Source of the DNA: Desulfacinum infernum DSM 9756
GTDB lineage: Bacteria; Desulfobacterota; Syntrophobacteria; Syntrophobacterales; DSM-9756
DNA length: 64,000 nucleotides
Direction: 5' to 3'
NCBI RefSeq assembly: GCF_900129305.1
Contig: NZ_FQVB01000023.1
Span: forward strand, 1 to 64,000
Positions within the stretch are counted from its first letter, which is position 1. The number at the start of each line of letters is the position of its first letter. Below, piece by piece: positions 46,231-54,245 of the stretch. A model generated the notes under the pieces. That model searched no databases, was not told the origin of the DNA, and saw nothing but the letters and a program-made list of their open reading frames with translations. Made by a program: the position numbers and the translations under genes.

Positions 46231-47439
46231 GTGGCACGGACGAAGATCTTGACAGGCAACGAGACGGCGGCCCTGGCCGCCAAGATGTGTCGGGTCCAGG
46301 TGGTGGCGGCCTATCCCATCACCCCCCAGTCCAAGATTCCGGAAGTGCTTTCGGAATACGTGGAACGGGGCGAGCTGGACGCCGAGTTCGTACGGGTGGA
46401 AAGCGAGCACAGCGCCATGGGTGTGTGCATCTCGGCCTCCCTGGTAGGGGCCCGCGCCTTTACGGCCACGGCGGCCAACGGGTTGGCCTACATGCATGAA
46501 CAGCTCCACTGGGCGGCCGGAGCCCGGGTGCCCATCGTGATGCCCGTGACCAACCGTGGCCTGGGGGCTCCCTGGACCATCCTGAACGACATGCAGGACA
46601 CCATCAGCCAGCGCGATACGGGCTGGATCCAGCTCTACTGCATGAACAACCAGGAGGTCCTGGACCAGATCATCCTGGCCTACAAGGTGGCCGAACGCGT
46701 CCTGGTGCCGGTCATGGTCTGTTTCGACGGCTTTCGGTTGTCCCACACCATGATGCCCGTGGAGATCCCCGACCAAGAGAAGGTGGACGCCTATCTCCCT
46801 CCGTTTGAGCCCCCCTATCTTCTGGATCCCGAAAATCCGGTGAATATCAACCCGGTGGTGCTGACGGACCCGCTGCCGGGAGCGGACGGCCGACCCTGCC
46901 CCGGGTACATGGGCTTCAGGCGGCGGCTCCAGGAGGCCCTGGAATCCGCATTGGACGTCCTCCTGGAAGAGGGCCGGATCTTCGGGGAGCACTTCGGGCG
47001 GAGCTACGATGATCCCCTCTACCGGTACCGAACGGAAGATGCGCGGCTGGTCTTCGTCGCCATGGGATCTCTCGCCAGTGAAGCCACGGAAGCCGTGGAC
47101 ATGCTCCGCGAAGAAGGCATTCCCGCCGGTGTCGTTGGAATCCGGATCTTTCGCCCGTTTCCCAGGAGGGCCTTGAGGGAGGCGTTGGCCGGCGTGCAGA
47201 TCATGGCGGTTCTGGAAAAGGCCGTGAGCTACGGCCACGAAGGAGCTCTGGCCTCGGAAGTCAAAGCCGCCCTCTACGGACTCAACGGGGCCCAGCCCCT
47301 GGCGGTCAACTTCATCCTCGGCCTGGGAGGCAAGGACGTGAAACCCGCGGACGTGTGCGAAGCGGCTCGCAGGGCCTTGTCCTTTTCGGGCCCCGGAGAG
47401 GTTCCCGAAAGCCCCATCTGGCTCTCCAACGAGATCTGA
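46231..47439 (+). CDS. 2-oxoacid:ferredoxin oxidoreductase, alpha subunit
   Basis: 402 residues with the GTG at 46231; an ATG at 46174 would add 19 residues that do not look like the family. Signatures are KILTGNETAALAAKMCRVQV, AAYPITPQSKIPEVLSEYVE, VESEHSAMGVCISASLVGAR, and FIL-type ending GLGGKDVKPADV. It corresponds to PorA/VorA and, with the beta subunit 133 bases downstream, oxidises a 2-oxoacid (pyruvate or branched-chain) with CoA, passing electrons to ferredoxin. Gamma and delta subunit genes are absent here. The substrate cannot be set from sequence. Confidence 0.85.
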   Translation: MARTKILTGNETAALAAKMCRVQVVAAYPITPQSKIPEVLSEYVERGELDAEFVRVESEHSAMGVCISASLVGARAFTATAANGLAYMHEQLHWAAGARVPIVMPVTNRGLGAPWTILNDMQDTISQRDTGWIQLYCMNNQEVLDQIILAYKVAERVLVPVMVCFDGFRLSHTMMPVEIPDQEKVDAYLPPFEPPYLLDPENPVNINPVVLTDPLPGADGRPCPGYMGFRRRLQEALESALDVLLEEGRIFGEHFGRSYDDPLYRYRTEDARLVFVAMGSLASEATEAVDMLREEGIPAGVVGIRIFRPFPRRALREALAGVQIMAVLEKAVSYGHEGALASEVKAALYGLNGAQPLAVNFILGLGGKDVKPADVCEAARRALSFSGPGEVPESPIWLSNEI

Positions 47440-47572
47440 CGGAACGGTCCCGGAAAGACCGGCCGCGCTGTTCCAGATCCGGCGGCAACCAACAAGGGGA
47501 TGGCTTAAGAAAGAAGGCACTTATTCAGGTGTAAGGAAGTCGCACCCGCCGAAATTTTAAAAGGATGGACGC

Positions 47573-48472
47573 ATGGCAACGGCAATCATGGACCTTCCCG
47601 ATAGAGAATACATCCTTCCCGGAACGAGGACTTGCGCCGGCTGCGGCCTGCCCATCGCCTACCGCCACATCCTGAAGGCGCTTGGCCCCAAGACCGTGGT
47701 CACCCTGCCGGCGTGCTGCCTGACCATCTTGCACGGCATGTATCCCAAGACGCCGGTGGCCATCAATTCCGTGAACAACACCTTCGGCAGCACGGCCGCT
47801 TCCGCCTCCGGGCTCGTGGCGGGCCTCAAGGTCACCGGCCGGGAAGACTACACCGTTCTCGCCATGGCCGGCGACGGGGGCACGTTCGACATGGGCATCC
47901 AAGCTCTCAGCGGCGCCGCCGAGCGCCAGACCAATTTCATCTACGTCTGCTACGACAACGAGGCCTACATGAACACCGGGGTTCAGCGATCCAGCGCCAC
48001 CCCGGCCGGCGCCGTCACCACCACCACGCCGGTGCGGCCCAAGGAACAGCCCAAAAAGGACTTCATCCAGATCATGGAGGCGCACCATCCGGCCTATCTG
48101 GCCACCACGTGCTCTTCGTACCCGGCGGATCTTTACAACAAGTTCGTTAAGGCCAAGGACATCCGCGGCACCCGATTCATCCATCTGGCGGTGCCCTGCC
48201 CGGCCGGCTGGGGATTTCCCACACGCCACACCGTGAAGATGGGGCGACTGGCGGTGGAAACGGCCGTAGTGGTTCTCTACGAGGTGGAAGAAGGCCGGTT
48301 CCGGCTGACGGGAAAGAGCCTGAACATGGCCAAGACGGGCAGAAAGCGCCCGGTGAGTGAGTACCTGGAGGGGCAGGCCCGGTTCAAGAAGATGACACCG
48401 GAGCAGGTGGAAGCCTTCCAAGAGTGGGTGGATCGGCGCTGGGAACAGCTCCTGGAGCGGGCGGGTCTTTGA
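47573..48472 (+). CDS. 2-oxoacid:ferredoxin oxidoreductase, beta (TPP) subunit
   Basis: 299 residues. Thiamine-diphosphate site: MAGDGGTFDMGIQAL with YDNEAYMNTGVQRSSATPAG; cluster cysteines appear in TCAGCGLPIAYRHIL and PACCLTILHG. AAAGGATGG precedes the start. It is translated with the alpha subunit. The C-terminus (WVDRRWEQLLERAGL) is complete. Confidence 0.9.
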   Translation: MATAIMDLPDREYILPGTRTCAGCGLPIAYRHILKALGPKTVVTLPACCLTILHGMYPKTPVAINSVNNTFGSTAASASGLVAGLKVTGREDYTVLAMAGDGGTFDMGIQALSGAAERQTNFIYVCYDNEAYMNTGVQRSSATPAGAVTTTTPVRPKEQPKKDFIQIMEAHHPAYLATTCSSYPADLYNKFVKAKDIRGTRFIHLAVPCPAGWGFPTRHTVKMGRLAVETAVVVLYEVEEGRFRLTGKSLNMAKTGRKRPVSEYLEGQARFKKMTPEQVEAFQEWVDRRWEQLLERAGL

Positions 48473-48565
48473 ATCTCCTGCGCTGGGCCATCGGCCCCGG
48501 CTCTCCGTGCCGGGTACCTCAAACAAAAGCCCTCGAACACCACGATGGCACTCTGAGGGTCACAT

Positions 48566-48603
48566 GAGCTGTAGGGGCGAAATATCCTTCGCCCCTACAG
48601 CTC
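48566..48603. repeat. 16-bp perfect hairpin between convergent genes
   Basis: GAGCTGTAGGGGCGAA and its exact complement enclose a 6-base loop. The GTAGGGGCGAA...TTCGCCCCTAC form is typical of dispersed bacterial intergenic repeats. It lies between the beta-subunit stop and the fabH stop and may also end transcription. Confidence 0.6.
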
Positions 48604-48685
48604 CCTGATTCCCCACTTCTTGCCTTGTCGAGCGCCGTCCCGGCCTTCCTCACGGAGGCATTATTCCCGGTTCGACACAGCACCG

Positions 48686-49681
48686 TCAGATCCAGCGGAC
48701 CAGAACACTCCCCCACGTGAATCCCGCTCCGAAGGCCGACATCACCAGATAATCGCCCTTTTCCAGCGCGTTTTTTTCCACCACCGCCTCATAGAGGCAC
48801 AGCGGAATGGTGGCTCCCGTGGTGTTGGCGTAGCGCTCGATATTGACCACCACACGGTCCATCTCCATTCCCATACGTTGAGCGCAGGCCTCGATGATCC
48901 GAAGGTTCGCCTGGTGGGGGATGAAAAGCTTCACATCCTTTCCCTCCAGGCCGTTTCTTTCCAAGATCTTTACGGAAACATCGGCCATTTCCGTCACGGC
49001 GAACTTGAAGACGCGTTTGCCCTCCTGATAGACGAAGTGTTCCCGGGCCTCCACCGTCTCGTGACTGGCCGGCTTGCGACTCCCTCCCGCCTTCATGTGC
49101 AGGTAGGGCTCGCCGGCACCGTCCACCCGCTGAATGAAGTCCAGAACCCCGTACCCCTCCTCTTCGCAGGGCTCCAGGAGCACGGCCCCCGCGGCGTCTC
49201 CGAACAACACGCAGGTGTTCCGGTCCGTGTAGTCGATGATGCTGCTCATCACATCCGCGCCGATCACAAGGACCTTGTCGTAGCGCCCGGACTCGATCAT
49301 CTGCACGCCGGTGGTGAGCGAAAAGACGAATCCGGAGCATCCCGCGGAGAGATCGAATCCCCAGGCCCTGTCCGCCCCGATGCCCTTCTGCACCAGGCAA
49401 GCGGTGGACGGGAAGAACATGTCCGGAGTCACCGTCCCGACGATGATGGCGTCCACTTCCGAGGCTTCGACCCCGGCCCGGTCCAGGCACTCCCGGGCGG
49501 CCCGGATGGCCATATAGGAACAGCCCAGCCCAGGGTCCAGGATGCGCCGTTCGCGGATTCCCGTCCGGGTCATGATCCATTCGTCGGACGTGTCCACCAT
49601 CTTTTCCAAATCCCGGTTTGTCAGCCTCCGTTCCGGGAGAAAGCGCCCCACGGAACGGATTCTGGCTCGTCGTGGTCTCAT
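48686..49681 (-). CDS. fabH: 3-oxoacyl-ACP synthase III (KAS III)
   Basis: 331 residues. Catalytic Cys in FDLSAGCSGFVFSL, His in FIPHQANLRIIEAC and Asn in YANTTGATIPLCLY. Length and motifs (SDEWIMTRTGIRERRI, GAGFTWGSVLVRW) are standard. It condenses acyl-CoA with malonyl-ACP to start a fatty acid, or acts in a related condensation. It follows the SDR gene by 13 bases, so a reductase-condensing enzyme pair is suggested. Confidence 0.9.
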   Translation of the reverse strand: MRPRRARIRSVGRFLPERRLTNRDLEKMVDTSDEWIMTRTGIRERRILDPGLGCSYMAIRAARECLDRAGVEASEVDAIIVGTVTPDMFFPSTACLVQKGIGADRAWGFDLSAGCSGFVFSLTTGVQMIESGRYDKVLVIGADVMSSIIDYTDRNTCVLFGDAAGAVLLEPCEEEGYGVLDFIQRVDGAGEPYLHMKAGGSRKPASHETVEAREHFVYQEGKRVFKFAVTEMADVSVKILERNGLEGKDVKLFIPHQANLRIIEACAQRMGMEMDRVVVNIERYANTTGATIPLCLYEAVVEKNALEKGDYLVMSAFGAGFTWGSVLVRWI

Positions 49682-49694
49682 CTCGATCTTCCTT

Positions 49695-50486
49695 TCACAT
49701 GACGCCCTTGTACCAGCCGCCGTCTATCTGGATGCTGGCTCCCGTGATGTAACCCGCCCTTTCGGACGCCAGGAAGGTGACCAGGGCGGCGAATTCTTCG
49801 GGGGTTCCCAGGCGCCCCATGGGAATCGTGGACTGCCAGCGGGCGATGATCTGCTCGGGCGTGGTTCCTTCCTTCTCAGCCGTGGCCACGGCCAGGCTCC
49901 GCACCCGCTCCGTCATGGTGTAGCCGGGGCAGACGTTGTTCACCGTGATGTTGTAGGGAGCCAGTTCGTTGGAGAGCGTCTTGGCCAGCCCCACCACGCC
50001 GGACCGTACGGTGTTGGACAAGATCAGGCCGTCGATGGGCTGCTTGACGGAGATGGAGGTCATGTTGATGATCCGCCCCCATTTCTTTTCCATCATGACG
50101 GGCACCGCTTCGCGGGTCATCAGGATGGTGCTCATGAGGTTCAGGCGGATGCCGAAATACCACATATCGTCATCCACCTCCAGGAAGGTGCGCGAGGGCG
50201 GCCCGCCGGCGTTGTTCACCAGGATGTCCACCGTACCGAAGTGTTCCAGGCCCTTGCGGACAAACCCCTTGGCCTGGTCAGAATCGGTCACGTCCGCCGG
50301 AACTCCGATGACCTCGGCTCCCGTGGCTTTACGGATCTCCTCCACCGCCTTGGGCAGCTCCGGATCGTCCAGGCCGCAGATGGCCACCCGGGCGCCTTCG
50401 CGGCAAAGCTCCATGGCAACGGCCTTGCCCAGGCCCTGGCTGGCCCCGGCCACAAAAGCCACCTTACCCTTGAGTCCCAAGTCCAT
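49695..50486 (-). CDS. SDR-family oxidoreductase lacking the YxxxK motif
   Basis: 263 residues. The nucleotide site is FVAGASQGLGKAVAMEL; the NAG motif (VDILVNNAGG) and the Asn and Ser (IRLNLMS; INMTSISVK) are present. A gapless alignment to FabG places Ser and Arg where Tyr and Lys are expected (GLILSNTVRSGVVGLAKTL). Some SDR branches carry this SNxxR form. The end GASIQIDGGWYKGVM is standard. It overlaps the methyltransferase gene by 23 bases and precedes fabH. Substrate unknown. Confidence 0.85.
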   Translation of the reverse strand: MDLGLKGKVAFVAGASQGLGKAVAMELCREGARVAICGLDDPELPKAVEEIRKATGAEVIGVPADVTDSDQAKGFVRKGLEHFGTVDILVNNAGGPPSRTFLEVDDDMWYFGIRLNLMSTILMTREAVPVMMEKKWGRIINMTSISVKQPIDGLILSNTVRSGVVGLAKTLSNELAPYNITVNNVCPGYTMTERVRSLAVATAEKEGTTPEQIIARWQSTIPMGRLGTPEEFAALVTFLASERAGYITGASIQIDGGWYKGVM

Positions 50487-51267
50487 AGACGCGCTCCTTT
50501 TTCTCTAGGGGGTTCAAACCCGTTTCCTCTTGCGGCGGCCACCGGTACAGACGCTCCATCTGCTCCGTGTAGCCGCCCTTCGAATCGTAGATGTAGAACG
50601 GGGGCGTCACGAGCACTTCCGGCCCGCCCCCCTTTCGGCACTCCATGTGGACGAGGCGCGCCGGTTCCCCCTCGCAGGAATGGATCATGGTGAGCTTCTT
50701 CGGGCGAAAACCGTGCCGGACCACGGCCGCCACCAGATCATCCAGCCGTGCGGCCGGGTAGATGATCGCCAGGCGGCCCCCGTCCCGCAACGCATGAGAA
50801 GCCCCGCGGCAGAAATCGTCCAGTTTTCCCAGCACTTCATGACGGGCGACCGCCTTTTGACGGTTCGGGTTGACGCGCCCGGAACGCGCCCTCCGGTATG
50901 GGGGATTGGATACCACCAGATCGAAGGTTCCCCCGGGGAACGCGGTCGGCACGTGACGCACGTCCATGGGGTGAATCACCACCTTCCCTTTTAGGCCGTT
51001 GAGCTCCGCGTTCGCCTTGGCAAGTTCCGCCAGATCCGACTGCACCTCCACGCCCTCCCAGGCGCACCCCTTCCCCTGGACCGCCAGGATGAGCAGCACC
51101 ACGCCGCAGCCGGTTCCCAGGTCGAGAACCCGTTCCTGCGGCTGTGCGGAAGTCAGCCCCGCCAGGAGGACGGCGTCGATGGAAAAGCGGTAGCCCTCCC
51201 GGGGCTGGCACAGGATCAGCCTTCCGTCGAACAGGCTGTCCCGGGTCCATCCCTTGTCCGGTTCCAT
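50464..51267 (-). CDS. TrmN6/YfiC-like adenine N6-methyltransferase
   Basis: 267 residues. Class I fold with RVLDLGTGCGVVLLILA and the catalytic FDLVVSNPPYRRARSG. The opening LFDGRLILCQPREGYRFSID AVLLAG is typical of the tRNA1(Val) A37 methyltransferase group (shown here with a break). It starts 6 bases after the DUF1015 stop and overlaps the SDR start. The tRNA target is likely but not proven. Confidence 0.85.
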   Translation of the reverse strand: MEPDKGWTRDSLFDGRLILCQPREGYRFSIDAVLLAGLTSAQPQERVLDLGTGCGVVLLILAVQGKGCAWEGVEVQSDLAELAKANAELNGLKGKVVIHPMDVRHVPTAFPGGTFDLVVSNPPYRRARSGRVNPNRQKAVARHEVLGKLDDFCRGASHALRDGGRLAIIYPAARLDDLVAAVVRHGFRPKKLTMIHSCEGEPARLVHMECRKGGGPEVLVTPPFYIYDSKGGYTEQMERLYRWPPQEETGLNPLEKKERVYGLGTQG

Positions 51268-51273
51268 GGCACC

Positions 51274-52614
51274 TCACCCCACGGCCTCGCCGGGGTCGAT
51301 GGGATGAATCAGCAGACCGCTGATCACCTTGGGGTGGAAATAGGTGGCTTTGTGGGGCATGGTGTTTCCCGAACTAGCCACATCCCGGACCTGGTCGATG
51401 CGGGTGGGATTGAGGAAGAAGGCCAGGGACACCCGGCCGTCCGCCACGTCCTGCAGGGCAGCCTGCACATCGTGGCTGAAGCGGATGTTGCCGGCATCGT
51501 GCAGGTATCCTTCGTCCAGGCCCAGAAGGCCCCGAAGGAGGACATGATCCACCGCCATCACGTCCAGATCCCAAAGCACCTCCGGAAATCCCTTCCGAGC
51601 CAGGAAATCCCGGAGCGCCTGTTTCCTTCCGCGCAGGAGATAGAAGCGATCGTGGCCGCGTATGGCCAGGCCCACGGCCGTTTCCCGTCGCGCGCCCGCA
51701 TCCTCCAAGGCCCCGCGCCAGCGCTCCACGCCCGCATCGGTCCCATCGAAGGCCTCCACCCGGAAGTAGGGAGCCGGGTTGTCCAGCAGGCGCGTTCCCA
51801 GCGCCGGGTCCACATGGGGAAGAAGCCGATGGGTGGGCAGGATGGTCAGCCCCGGGTCGTCCATGGAGGAGAGGTAGACCAGTACATAATGGAAGGACGC
51901 ATCGGTAGGGGCCTCCGGGTGACGGGCCCTCATCCAGTCCCTATAGGTCAGGGCGGTTTCGTAGCGATGGTGTCCGTCGGCGATGAAGATGTCCTTGTCG
52001 GCCAGGAAATCCTTTATCCGGCGAACCCGGTCGGCATCCGAGATCCTGTAAAGCCGATGGCCCATGCCGTTGTGATCCGAAAAGGAAGCACACGGAACAC
52101 GATGGGCCTCGGAGCCCGTGATCTCATCCAGACTCCCCTCCGGATCGGCGTAAAGGGCAAAGATGGGACTCAACTGGGCGCTACAGGCCTTCATGAGCCG
52201 GAGACGTTCGTCCTTCACCCCCTGGAAGGTCTTCTCGTGGGGTCGGACGCAGCCACCGCACAACTCTTCCAGCCTCAGAAGGGCGAAAAAACCCTTCCGG
52301 GTTCTCCGCTCTCCCGAGACCTCATAGTCGAGTTCGTGGGGATAGATGCACGGATCGGCTTCCCGGATCAACACCCCTTGGGCCAGCCATTCCTTCAGGT
52401 AGGCGGCGGCCCGGGAATGGGCGTTCTCGTGCTCGTCGTCCCCAGGAAGGGTCTCCCCCAAATCGAGCCGAATCATGTTGAAGGGATGCTTCTGGTGAAA
52501 ACGCTTCTGTTCCTCGACGCCGATCACGTCGTAGGGCGGGATGACCACCTGTCCCAGGTCCGCAATGAGCCGGGTATTGTAGCGCAGCGCGCGAAATGGA
52601 GCGATAACGGCCAT
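51274..52614 (-). CDS. DUF1015 family protein (possible amino-acid kinase)
   Basis: 446 residues. Signatures: VIPPYDVIGVEEQKRFHQKH near the start, RPHEKTFQGVKDERLRLMK, and DGHHRYETALTYRDWM. Proteins of this family include the SerK-type serine kinases of archaea, so a phosphotransfer role is possible. It leads a compact leftward operon with the methyltransferase, SDR and fabH. An 18-base motif shared with the pilB upstream region sits about 50 bases before its start. Confidence 0.85.
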   Translation of the reverse strand: MAVIAPFRALRYNTRLIADLGQVVIPPYDVIGVEEQKRFHQKHPFNMIRLDLGETLPGDDEHENAHSRAAAYLKEWLAQGVLIREADPCIYPHELDYEVSGERRTRKGFFALLRLEELCGGCVRPHEKTFQGVKDERLRLMKACSAQLSPIFALYADPEGSLDEITGSEAHRVPCASFSDHNGMGHRLYRISDADRVRRIKDFLADKDIFIADGHHRYETALTYRDWMRARHPEAPTDASFHYVLVYLSSMDDPGLTILPTHRLLPHVDPALGTRLLDNPAPYFRVEAFDGTDAGVERWRGALEDAGARRETAVGLAIRGHDRFYLLRGRKQALRDFLARKGFPEVLWDLDVMAVDHVLLRGLLGLDEGYLHDAGNIRFSHDVQAALQDVADGRVSLAFFLNPTRIDQVRDVASSGNTMPHKATYFHPKVISGLLIHPIDPGEAVG

Positions 52615-52664
52615 GGAGGCAACATCCTTTCACACGGATTCGCGACAGCAAAACTTGTTTAATA

Positions 52665-52682
52665 TTCGTCGAATAAGGTTTT
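52665..52682. promoter_or_regulatory. 18-base shared motif (copy 2)
   Basis: TTCGTCGAATAAGGTTTT. It extends a perfect palindrome TATTCG-T-CGAATA (52663-52675) and matches 45595-45612 in 17 of 18 bases. It lies upstream of the DUF1015 gene. Confidence 0.4.
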
Positions 52683-52713
52683 CCGCATTGGTAGGGGACT
52701 CCCTACCATAGGC

Positions 52714-53424
52714 TCAGGGCGGAGGCAAGAAAGGACCGTGGCGGCCGTGGATCAGGTGAGAAAAGTCGAAGGCGGGAGAGGCGAGGCCATGGTAGTCGAT
52801 CACCCATCGTCCCAGGTCCAACCAGGCCTCGCAGCCGTCGAGGACGGCGCGGTCGCTGGATGCCGCCACGCAATCCCGGCCACAAAGGTGCCTTTCCGGT
52901 ACGGGCACCGCCCGCGCCGAGCCGTTCAAGCCCATTTCCTGGAGTCGCCTTTCGTACATGCCGGCCAATTCGCCGCTGCGGCTCATGGGGGAATCGAAAT
53001 AGAAGGCGATCTCGCGGGGCGGAAAATCCCGCAGGGTTCGGCAGATGACCTCCACGGCCCTTTGCGTCGCAGGCCCGGGGCGAAAACGGGCGGACACCGC
53101 GGCGATATCGCGCAGGGCCCCGTCGTTGGCCGCCACAAGAGGGCGGCCCAGCAGGGCGCTTTCCACGGTGATGTGGACGTTGTGGCCGTCGACCGCCAGC
53201 CGGCGGCTTCTCCATGTGGCGCCCCGGACCTTCTTGGCCCGGCGCCGAAGCGCGGCTTCCTGGGAAAAGACGCCCCGGCCGAGGAGTTCACGGCCGGCCC
53301 GGGGCAGATCGTAGCGGTTTCCCACCCAGGTGATCGCCGAGGATCTGGGATAACCCCTGTTCAAGAGCGCAAAAAGATCCTCGGCCGCCTCATAGATGAC
53401 CCGAAAATCTTCGTTCACGGGCAC
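52714..53424 (-). CDS. DUF434 family protein
   Basis: 236 residues. The N-terminal part matches DUF434 (AITWVGNRYDLPRAGRELLG, then GRGVFS); the middle is WRSRRLAVDGHNVHITVESA and IAFYFDSPMSRSGELAGMY, and C-terminal LGRWVIDYHG. Asp and Asn residues of the DGHN segment resemble a PIN/nuclease-like or metal-binding site; function unknown. It overlaps the J-protein gene by 10 bases. Confidence 0.75.
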   Translation of the reverse strand: MPVNEDFRVIYEAAEDLFALLNRGYPRSSAITWVGNRYDLPRAGRELLGRGVFSQEAALRRRAKKVRGATWRSRRLAVDGHNVHITVESALLGRPLVAANDGALRDIAAVSARFRPGPATQRAVEVICRTLRDFPPREIAFYFDSPMSRSGELAGMYERRLQEMGLNGSARAVPVPERHLCGRDCVAASSDRAVLDGCEAWLDLGRWVIDYHGLASPAFDFSHLIHGRHGPFLPPP

Positions 53425-54080
53425 CTCTCAGGTGCGGACTCCGCATCGGCAACCACCAGGACCAGATCCCCCGGCGGGCCGCCCCAAGGGGAATCCTCAC
53501 CGCGGCCGGCCATCCGTATCGTACCACCCACCGGTAGGCCGGGGGGAATTCTGATCATGAGCCTTTCCATACGTCCGCCGATCCGGTAGCGGATCTCTCT
53601 TTCGACGCCTTCCCGCCTTTCCCGTTCCGTGAGTGCCAGCTCGACCACGACGGGGGGCCCCTTCCTGCCCGCCGAACGCTTTCCCGGTACGGTTCTTCCA
53701 AGGGAAATCTCCCACGGACGGTTCCCTTGCTCCCTGCCGGCGGAGCGCCCTCCCAGCATCTCGAAAAGGATGTCGAACGGGTCGACGGACCGACGGACCA
53801 CCCCTTTCCGATCCGCTCCACGGGAAGGAACATCCTCCGCCCTTTCCACGCGAACGGGAACGCTGCGGCCCACGGACCGGTCGTAGTCCTTCTTGCGGTC
53901 TGGATCTCCCAGCACCCGGTAGGCTTCGTTGATTTCCTTCAGTCGTTCTTCCGATTCCGGGCTTCCCTCGTTCCTGTCCGGATGGTGCTCGCGGGCAAGC
54001 CGACGATAGGCCCGCCGTATATCCTCACCGGAGGCGCTCCGAGGGACCCCGAGGATGCGGTAATAATCCTTGTGTCCCAT
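53415..54080 (-). CDS. J-domain (DnaJ-like) protein
   Basis: 221 residues. The start at 54080 gives the normal J-domain N-terminus. MGHKDYYRILGVPRSASGED and the HPD motif in LAREHHPDRNEG, with YRVLGDPDRKKDYDRS, are present. There is no Gly-Phe or zinc-finger region; a charged linker leads to a C-terminal substrate domain (LTERERREGVEREIRYRIGG then GRGEDSPWGGPPGDLVLVV), as in CbpA-like short forms. It would stimulate DnaK. Confidence 0.85.
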   Translation of the reverse strand: MGHKDYYRILGVPRSASGEDIRRAYRRLAREHHPDRNEGSPESEERLKEINEAYRVLGDPDRKKDYDRSVGRSVPVRVERAEDVPSRGADRKGVVRRSVDPFDILFEMLGGRSAGREQGNRPWEISLGRTVPGKRSAGRKGPPVVVELALTERERREGVEREIRYRIGGRMERLMIRIPPGLPVGGTIRMAGRGEDSPWGGPPGDLVLVVADAESAPERCP

Positions 54081-54135
54081 CCGTGCCACCTCGTCTCTGA
54101 CTTGTGCTGCCGACCACCCGTTTTTCCGGGCGTCC

Positions 54136-54174
54136 AAAAATCGTCACCCCTTCTCTCGCCCGAGAAAAGGGGTG
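54136..54174 (-). terminator. Terminator of the acyl-CoA ligase gene
   Basis: A nearly perfect stem (54145-54174, CACCCCTT with AAGGGGTG plus TCTCG with CGAGA) is followed, read leftward, by GACGA and then five T (54136-54140). Confidence 0.6.
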
Positions 54175-54245
54175 TCATGGATTTGTATTGTTATTATAGC
54201 GCGGCTCGAGAACGACTAGAAACCCCGCGAAAAAGCCCCACGCCG

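Noticed and set aside
50511-50522. GGTTCAAACCC, like a tRNA T-loop
   Set aside because: It lies inside the methyltransferase coding end, and no acceptor or anticodon arm can be built around it.
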